In this document: one piece after another, positions 57,451-64,000 of the stretch | Position numbering within the stretch: the stretch's first letter is position 1 | How the letters are laid out: every line of letters begins with the position of its first letter | Assembly (NCBI GenBank): GCA_016271365.2 | Contig: CM057450.1 | Span: 1,799,618,967-1,799,682,966, forward strand | Length of the DNA stretch: 64,000 bases | Direction of reading: 5' to 3' | Source of the DNA: Neoceratodus forsteri | Taxonomy: Eukaryota; Chordata; Ceratodontiformes; Ceratodontidae | Program-made: the position numbers and the translations under genes | The notes under the pieces: generated by a model | The model's input: the letters and a program-made list of their open reading frames with translations, nothing else | Told to the model about the DNA's origin: nothing | Database searches by the model: none

Positions 57451-57639
57451 TAGCAAGAGAAAGCAAGGATAGGCCTGAGGAGTGGAGGGACCTTAAAGAC
57501 AGCAAGTAAGAGAAGCTGTTACAAATCTTTCCAAGTGTAATTGCTGATTACCATCACAGCAACTTATTTAATTGTAACCATAAATAACCTTATTGTTGCA
57601 CTAAATACGGGTGAGTTGGGCATTAGATGTAAATCATGT
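57451..57639. other. unassigned junction sequence
   Basis: Short stretch between the satellite-bearing LINE and the next CR1. No motif was recognised. Confidence 0.4.
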
Positions 57640-57913
57640 AAAATGTTTGGTGTTGGAGAAGGAGCAGGTTTGTTAGGTTATACATGATGAAGTAATTGGA
57701 TGTGAGGGACGTGAGGGACCTGAAAGTAAAAATAGTGGGCCTGGAACTGCAACTAAAATGTAGACAAGTTGGCCAGAGTATACAGGAATGAGATAAAGCA
57801 TTAGGGGGGATGTAGTGGTAAAACAGAAAAGGAACAGAGACTCAGCTGAAAAGGATTGGGAATTCCAAGAAAACAGAAATAAGACAAAAAAAGGGAGAAG
57901 GGCCATGCACTTT

Positions 57914-58387
57914 TTTTTTAAATTGCAGTTTGTACTCCCCCATGTCCTGCCAGCCCCGACCATTCCTCCCGCTCTACCCAAACCTACCTCCATGCCCCAT
58001 GGAGCTTCTGTTTGCCCCTGAGTGGGGATGAGGTGGGGCCCAACACCCCAAGCTACTAACTTCTCATCAGTCCGGAGGTGGGCACATCAGAAGCACACTC
58101 CAGGCAGCCCACCTTCCCAGTGCTGGCAGGCATTTTTCCTCGTTTTTCTACCTGTACGCCACGTAGCCCTGATGTCATGATGTAATGCACTGATGTCCAT
58201 GGTGTACTCTGGTCACCCTTCCCCATGGGGTCAGACAAGTCACACCCTTCCCCCTGGAGAAGGTGAGCTGTCATGGGAAGCTCAAGCCATTCTCCCCTGG
58301 CTGGCCCTCTGGCGACCCGAGTTTGCTCCTAAACCTGGGTCGCCGGCATCACAGGCAGAAATCCAACTGCTGCACCAATGGGCTGGC
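57914..58387 (-). mobile_element. tRNA-derived SINE, copy 3
   Basis: A 474 bp minus-strand insertion between AGGGCCATGCACTTT (57899-57913) and AGGGCCATGTACTTT (58388-58402), a 15 bp target-site duplication with one mismatch. The A-tail appears as a T-run at about 57911-57919. The head, read from 58387, is GCCAGCCCATTGGTGCAGCA with a B-box-like 'CCCAGGTTTAGGAGC'. It belongs to the same family as the copies at 3367-3869 and 27597-27965. Confidence 0.72.
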
Positions 58388-58402
58388 AGGGCCATGTACT
58401 TT

Positions 58403-59305
58403 GCATTACCCCTAAGCAATTCCTTTGAACCACTAACAGAGGATGGCAAAGTACAGGCAAATGAAGCAACCCATGATGTACATGAAACCAGGGTCACAGT
58501 AATGCCACAGGAGGTTACAGGGGGAAAAAATGCTGATGAAGAAATAGGCACTCAAGGTATGGAGGCAGAAGGAAATATTGCATTAAGTACAGAGGCAAAC
58601 GTAGGAAATAGGCAGAGTACTGACCGGGAAAACAGTTTATGAGGAGGGAATAATGTCCCAAGAGAATGATGCTGTCACCCACCCCACCCAAATGGTAGTC
58701 GGCTGCTGGAGAGGCCCACATTAATATGTAAACCAGAGGACGTATACAATAATGAAATGGATACAGATATGGACCAAGGTCAAGCACCAAATCACAGGGT
58801 GCATATCATTGGTGACTCTATTATAAGATACACGGATGCCTATATGACAAAGGGGTTAAAAGAAAAAGTCATTAGCACATACCTCCCTGGAGCCAAATTA
58901 GGAGATGTAAAAGAGCTGTTGCCCAAAATGATTAAGGAGAAAAATGATAACCTACTGATTATACTCCATATAGGGACAAATGACATAAAAACTACCAGGG
59001 AGGATTTGATGTGCTTTAGCTACATGGAGCTATATAGACAGGTAAAGGAAATTAATGGCACATTAATAGTACCAGAAATATTATCGGTACCTAGGGCTAA
59101 TGATAGGATGAATGAAAAAATAAGATGAATCAATAATTGGATTCGGAGGTGGAGTCTGTTGAAGGGAATTGGCTGTATAGCAACCTGGGAAAAGTTTGAT
59201 ATGAATGATCCATTGTTCTGTAAAGATGACCTGCATTTAAGCCGGAAAGGCTCAAAAGAACTAGGTATGATGTTCAGGGCCCAAATTGAATTATATTTAA
59301 ACTAG
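58403..59305 (+). pseudogene. CR1 ORF1 with SGNH/GDSL esterase domain
   Basis: One frame runs from the SINE junction to TAG at 59303-59305, with in-frame stops at 58640 and 59126. The N-terminal part is acidic and low-complexity ('GTQGMEAEGNIALSTEANVG'). The esterase begins 'HRVHIIGDSIIRYTDA' (about 58795, catalytic Ser in GDS), continues 'LPGAKLGDVKELLPKMI' (about 58885), 'ILHIGTNDIKT' (about 58965, block III) and ends with 'KDDLHLSRKGSKELG' (about 59225, the Asp-x-x-His catalytic pair). All catalytic residues remain. Esterase-type ORF1 is known in CR1 LINEs and is thought to act in membrane or RNP association, though its exact role is unsettled. Confidence 0.82.
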
Positions 59306-59394
59306 TCCCTGGGTGGGGGCGACAGATTTGTACACCTGGACCTTCTGAAGAGGAAGGAGGGAGGGGGAATTAGATTAAGGAACTGCCACAAAGG

Positions 59395-62335
59395 TACACT
59401 GAAAATTCTACCATTAAATGTCAGGAGCATGAAAAACAAAATAGATGAACTCAGGATCACACTACATAGTGAAAAGGTAGACCTCTGTGCCATAACAGAG
59501 ACATGGCTACAGGAAAACAACTGGATTGATAACATAGCAGGGTATTACTTCTTCCATAAGGCTAGGAAACATAGGATAGGCAGAGGAGTAGGGGTGTATA
59601 TAGCAACCAACTAGATGGCACAAGTCATCGAACCAAAAGACAAGGATGTAGTAGGTGTAGAACAACTATGAATTAAGATAAAAACTCATAAACATATAAG
59701 GATAGGAGTGCGTTATAGATCTTCAAGTCTTATGGAAAAAGAAAACATCGACTTCATGAACTTCCTAGATAGTATGATCCAGGATAATACAGTGTGTCTG
59801 GGGGATTTCAACCTTCCTACCATATGCTGGGGAAGTATGACAGGGAAAAATCAAAAATAGAAAACATGTTCTTGGATATGTGTATGAACAAGGATCTAGA
59901 TCAACTAGTGATCTCAGGTACACAGGGAGAAAGAGTATTAGATCTGGTATTAACAAAAATGGAAGAGACAGTCAAAGAGGTACATGTTATTCAGCCCCTG
60001 GGAACAAGTAACCATAATATGATGAAATTCAAAATTACAGGGATTGAAACCAGTTCTAAGGGTAAAACAAAAGTTAAAGTATATGGTAGGGCTGATTACC
60101 TGAATATAAAACAGACTTTGTCTCTCATAGATTGGACAAAAGAGTTGGATGGACTGTCCCCACAGGAAACATGGAATAGACTAATTGAAACTATCCAACA
60201 CTGCATCTCCAAATATGTGCCAGAGCAGAAAAATTAATATAACAACAGAGGCAGAATACCCCAGTGGATTAACAGGCAAATTAAGGTATTAATCAGAAAG
60301 AAAAACAAGGCATGCAAGAAGCTGAAGAGTCACCCGACACAACTGAGAACAATAAGGCACAAGAAACTATTTAGTTTGTGTAAAAAAGCCATAAGGAAGG
60401 CAAGGGCTAGTGCTGAACTTCAGTTAGCAATGAATAGAACCTCAACCTGTAAACATTTTTTATAATTATGTAGGTAGCCTTAGAAAATCAAACCATTCAA
60501 TAACAAATGTTACGTTTAGAAGTGAAGTAGTGGAGGGTTAAGTTGAAATGGCAAACATTTTTAACAGTTATTTCACTAGAGTGTACCAAAATAAAGGCTT
60601 GGTAAATATTTCAAATAGGAGAAAGGAAGGAAATGCTTCTGCAATTCCCATCTTAACCACAGAACAGGTATATAATAGTCTGAAAAGCCTGAACAAATAC
60701 AAATCACCAAGGCCAGATGGTATAAGCCCATTATTCTTGATAAACACAGCAAAAGACCTAGCAGAACCAATAGCGACATTATTCAATAGGTAACTGAAAG
60801 AGGGTAAAGTGGCAGAAGAATGGAAGGCAGCCCATATCACCCCAATTCATAAAAAAGGAGATAGAGCTCAAGTCAAGAATTATGGGACCATTAGCATAAC
60901 ATCTATTGTAGGAAAGCTGCTAGAGGGTTATGCCAAGACATACCTGGAGGACAACAACGATTGAATCTGAAAGACATTACCCAGCATGGTTTTTCTGGAG
61001 GGAGATCATGCACAACTAACAATGCACTCATTCGAACTAGTGACTTTGGCCTTGGATCATGGTCTTCCAGTGGATGTGGTCTATCTTGACTATGCCAAGG
61101 CCTCGATTCTGTCTCCCATGGGTCACTGATGCAGGTTCTACAGGAACATGGAATAAACCAGTAGCTATATAACTGGACAGGCTCATGGTTAGGGAACAGG
61201 GTACAGAGAGTCTAGATTAGAGGTTACCTGTCAGACTGGGGTAATGTAACAAGTGGGGTTCCCCGGAGTCAGTACTGGGGTTCTTATTGTTTAACATAAT
61301 GGTGCACTCAACGCAGGTGGGTGACGGAGCATGGTTATGCAAATTTGCAGACGACACAAAACTAAGCATGGTAGTTAATAATGCAGAGGCAGCAGATATC
61401 TTTTCAAAACCAGCTGTTGGCACTGGAATCATGGGCTAATAAATATAAACTGAAATTTAATTAATCAAAATGCAGAGTGATGCATTTTGATAGAAATAAT
61501 GCATCAATATAGGTTAAATGATAAATTGATTCAGGAAATGGATAGTGAACTTGATCTGGGAGTGTATATATCCAATACCCTCAGCTTTAATAAAAACAAT
61601 TTGGAGGCAGTTAATAAAAGTAATAGGGTTATGTGGAATATACTTAGGAATATAAAAAGTAGAAAGGGAGACGTGTTAGTGACATTGTACAGGGCCTTGG
61701 TTAGACCCATACTTGAATATGGGGCCCCATTCTCAGCAGCACAGACAGTAGGTAATACAAACAGGGTGGAGCAGGTACAAAGGAGATTTACAAAAAATTA
61801 AAACATATACAGCGCCTAGTTATAAGGACAGGTTGAATAGAGTTAAGCTTTACTCAGTGGTCTATCATAGATTAAGGGGGACGTATTTTGTCTACAGAGC
61901 TTTTAAGGATGCAGTTATCTAGGAGATGGGGGCATTTAACAGGAAGTAAAAAAAAACATTATATTCAACAACATCACACAGTAAGCAATTATTGGGAGAA
62001 AGAGTCACCCGACACAACTGAGAATGATAAGGCACAAGAAACTATTTAGTTTGTGTAAAAAAGCTATAAGGAAGGCAAGGGCTAGTGCTGAACTTCAGTT
62101 AGCAATGAATAGAACCTCAACCTGTAAACATTTTTATATACCACAAAGAGAACAAGGCAGTTTAACCAGCAAGTTGTGAATACATGGAATGCTGTCCCAC
62201 TGGAGGCTGTCAACACAGGCAGTATGGCTTGTTTTAAGAAATTCCTGGACTCATATGGGCCCCAAAAAATGGGATATTTGACCACTACGGTGGCAGGTCC
62301 TGTTTTTGGCTTTGTAGCTAATTGGACCTGAAAAC
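59395..62335 (+). pseudogene. CR1 ORF2 remnant (endonuclease-reverse transcriptase)
   Basis: The endonuclease shows 'LNVRSMKNKIDELRITL' (about 59415), 'VDLCAITETWLQENN' (about 59480), 'IGRGVGVYIATN' and, after a stop at 59613, 'SSSLMEKENIDFMNFLDSM', then 'CLGDFNLPTICW' (about 59800), 'DLVLTKMEETVKEVHVIQPL' (about 59945) and 'SNHNMMKFKI' where SDH is expected. The linker follows, then RT 'KYKSPRPDGISPLFL' (about 60695), 'DYAKAS' (motif A, degenerate, about 61090), 'KFADDTKLSMV' (about 61340, FADD intact), 'NTLSFNKNN', and 'LYRALVRPILEYGAPF' (about 61690). The C-terminus 'CFKKFLDSYGPQKMGYL' is at about 62230. Stops and frameshifts occur throughout, for example near 59830, 60460, 60793 and 61800. 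Confidence 0.8.
62001..62138 (+). repeat. 138 bp duplication of CR1 linker sequence
   Basis: From AGAGTCACCCGACACAACTG to CTGTAAACATTTTTATA this repeats 60326-60464 almost identically (few substitutions and one T fewer). It interrupts the RT C-terminal region, so the linker segment has been copied 1.67 kb downstream in direct orientation. Confidence 0.88.
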
Positions 62336-62343
62336 ATCACCTA

Positions 62344-62500
62344 TGTAAATATGTATCTATCCTACAGTCACAATATGTACCTTTGTATCAATCCTACAGT
62401 CACAATATGTATCTTTGTATCTATCCTACAGTCACAATACGTACCTATGTATCTATCCTACAGTCACAATATGTACCTATGTATCTATCCTACAGTCACA
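62344..62500. repeat. 32 bp minisatellite, about 5 units
   Basis: CCTACAGTCACAATATGTAC recurs at 62361, 62393, 62425, 62457 and 62489, a period of exactly 32 bp, just after the end of the CR1. Confidence 0.9.
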
Positions 62501-62504
62501 AGAT

Positions 62505-62660
62505 TTTATGAGCAGTTGTGATCTGTACTATAGTACAACCAGGAGTAACATGAGATCACACAACATTAAGTTAGTGGTACCACATGCCAAAACTAACAAA
62601 AGAGTTAATTATTACATTGTAAGAACTACTAAAGCTTGGAACAGGCTCCCCTCATATATA
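62505..62660 (+). pseudogene. LINE RT C-terminal fragment
   Basis: The frame reads 'FMSSCDLYYSTTRSNMRSHN', then 'KLVVPHAKTNKRVNYYIVRT' and 'AWNRLPSYIF', the C-terminal block of CR1/L2-like LINEs. It does not continue the preceding CR1, whose own C-terminus ended near 62330. It would complete the protein lost at about 57450, so it may be a fragment of that family. Confidence 0.6.
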
Positions 62661-63615
62661 TTTGTGTGTGTGAAGTGATTCAGCCGTTATTTCAGCCGAC
62701 AGCTGGGAGGTCCTGAGAGTCAGGAAGTTGATCCCTTTACCTTGGAGTGTGAACAAGACGTTTTTGGGGCCAATTACACCTGCGCAGTGTGAGAGACTGC
62801 AAGCAGGTGTTACCTGTCAAGCCTTCTGGAGTGAACTGGGGGGAGTCAGGACCCGTGTGTCCCGTGGTAAAATCTATAAACATCTCGCACCGCTCACAGG
62901 CGGTATTGTGTGTGTGAAGTGATTCAGCTGTTATTTCAGCCGACAGCTGGGAGGTCCTGAGAGTCAGGAAGTTGATCCCTTTACCTTGGAGTGTGAACAA
63001 GACGTTTTTGGGGCCGATTACACCTGCGCAGTGTGAGAGACTGCAAGCAGGTGTTACCTGTCAAGCCTTCTGGAGTGAACTGGGGGGAGTCAGGACCCGT
63101 GTGTCCCGTGGTAAAATCTATAACATCTGCATCACGCAAGCGGTATTGTGTGTGTGAAGTGATTCAGCCGTTATTTCAGCCGACAGCTGGGAGGTCCTGA
63201 GAGTCAGGAAGTTGAACCCTTTACCTTGGAGTGTGAACAAGACGTTTTTGGGGCCGATTACACCTGCGCAGTGTAGAGACTGCAAGCAGGTGTTACCTGT
63301 CAAGCCTCGGAGGAACTGGGGAGTCAGGACATCTGTGTCCCGTGGTAAAATCTATAAACATCTTCGCACCGCCGCAAGCGTATTGTGTGTGAAGTGATTC
63401 AGCCGTCATTTCAGCCGACAGTTGGGAGGTTCTGAGAGTCAGGAAGTTGATCCCTTTACCTTGGAGTGTGAACAAGACGTTTTGGGGCCGATTACACCTG
63501 CGCGGTGTGAGACTGCAAGCAGGCGTTACCTGTCAAGCCTTCTGGAGTGAACTGGGGAGTCAGGACCCGGTGTCCCGTGGGTAAAATCTATAAACACCGC
63601 ACGCCGGCAAGCAAT
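62661..63615. repeat. Tandem repeat of about 240 bp, four units
   Basis: TGAAGTGATTCAGCCGTTAT or a variant starts units at 62671, 62915, 63155 and 63390, periods of 244, 240 and 235 bp. Units share 'CAGCCGACAGCTGGGAGGTC', 'GTGTGAACAAGACGTTTTTG', 'CACCTGCGCAGTGTGAGAG' and 'GTCCCGTGGTAAAATCTAT'. They are highly similar, so the array is recent. Frames at 62728, 62972 and 63212 are the same accidental frame repeated. Confidence 0.92.
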
Positions 63616-64000
63616 TAGCGCTAGTGAGTGGCGAGCGCCACCGGCACTGAAAATGTTCAGTTGATGTAGAGGATTAGGCTTCATTTTATCATGTTGTTGC
63701 ATTTAAATTTGTAATATTTTAACTATTTAACCTCTTTGTAGGTTTGTTATATTTTAGAGCTAGGCTTGGTGGGTTATTTTTATTTAGTTATTATTTTTAT
63801 TTAGATAGTTTTGTATTTGTTGTGCCTAAATAGATATGGGAGGATTGAGAGGAGTTAGAATAGTCTATGATGGCTTGATGTTACGTGACTCTCGCTATCC
63901 CCTTCCAGTTTCTGATGTTATTATCAGGCGTTGTTGGGAGGTGGGGATTGGTGGGCTAGCATTGGTCAGCACCATCGAGTAATCTTAGTTTGGGCCATGA
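63616..64000 (+). other. AT-rich leader and 48-codon ORF at the window edge
   Basis: After the array there is about 220 bp of AT-rich sequence and then a frame at 63836-63982: 'MGGLRGVRIVYDGLMLRDSR', 'YPLPVSDVIIRRCWEVGIGG', 'LALVSTIE'. I do not recognise it. Its place after a tandem array would suit the start of an ORF1 in another retroelement continuing beyond the window, but a 48-codon frame can arise by chance. Confidence 0.35.

Larger units (their letters stand above)
57640..62335 (+). mobile_element. CR1 LINE with ORF1 esterase and ORF2
   Basis: The longest continuous CR1 in the window. ORF1 occupies about 57640-59305 with a SINE insertion, and ORF2 about 59395-62335. Part of ORF2 (60326-60464) is duplicated at 62001-62138. 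The 5' limit is a guess from the point where ORF1-like protein begins. It is followed by a 32 bp minisatellite. Confidence 0.78.

Noticed and set aside
62728..63475. Recurring 60-87 codon frames as tandem small genes.
   Set aside because: The same accidental frame is repeated in each 240 bp unit, on both strands.

Overview
This window looks like intergenic DNA from a vertebrate with a large, transposon-saturated genome. I found no convincing host exon, rRNA or tRNA gene. It contains CR1 elements (two with a GDS esterase-type ORF1), L2-clade LINEs, an L1 with an RRM-type ORF1, Penelope-like GIY-YIG ends, an IR/DR Tc1 element, TTAA-target MITEs with TTAAAGG ends (the T2 type known from Xenopus), and probable tRNA-derived SINEs. 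That mix fits an amphibian best, with a lungfish or other lobe-finned lineage as the alternative. The assignment is inference.

The first 50 kb reads best as one nested structure. A minus-strand CR1 (ORF1 esterase, EN, RT) is split into four pieces: about 46862-45507, 19530-17766, 4499-3870 and 3351-3170. Three insertions separate them. (1) A 26 kb complex lies at about 19531-45506. (2) An L1 of about 13.3 kb at 4500-17765 is flanked by a perfect 16 bp target-site duplication. (3) A SINE of about 0.5 kb at 3367-3869 is flanked by a perfect 15 bp duplication. The L1 is itself interrupted by an L2-clade LINE (7318-9018), a small retroposon (11981-12271) and a 150 bp MITE (5070-5220). Removing the L2 insertion leaves an ORF2 of about 1280 codons, normal for L1. 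Its 4.3 kb 5' region carries about 13 monomers of 143 bp followed by about 4 monomers of 300 bp, resembling the monomeric promoters of rodent L1s.

The 26 kb complex is a decayed giant palindrome. Segments A, B, C and D on the left (19533-23588 and 28003-28865) reappear in reverse complement and reverse order on the right (29441-30632, 32316-32985, 40159-40350, 41887-43291). At its centre two Penelope-like GIY-YIG endonuclease remnants are transcribed away from each other. Each arm has been interrupted separately: T2-type MITEs, an L2 fragment, a 4.4 kb insertion, a 7 kb block with an L2 (35870-39142) and CR1 ends, and others. Because the arms are copies, the opposite arm often shows the empty site.

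From 46.9 to 50.3 kb two CR1 copies lie tail to tail. From 51.4 to 57.45 kb a jockey-superfamily LINE has been blown apart by an array of about 72 copies of a 40 bp repeat that appears to derive from its own RT coding sequence; a Tc1 element (54439-56063) sits inside the array. From about 57.6 to 62.3 kb is a long CR1 with an ORF1 esterase, a SINE in its 5' part and a 138 bp internal duplication. The window ends with a 32 bp minisatellite, a LINE 3' fragment, four tandem copies of a roughly 240 bp unit and a small ORF.

Almost every reading frame carries stops or frameshifts, and the reverse-transcriptase catalytic boxes that could be checked are often mutated. The exception is the L1 ORF1, still open over 314 codons. 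Element boundaries are estimates unless a target-site duplication is given.
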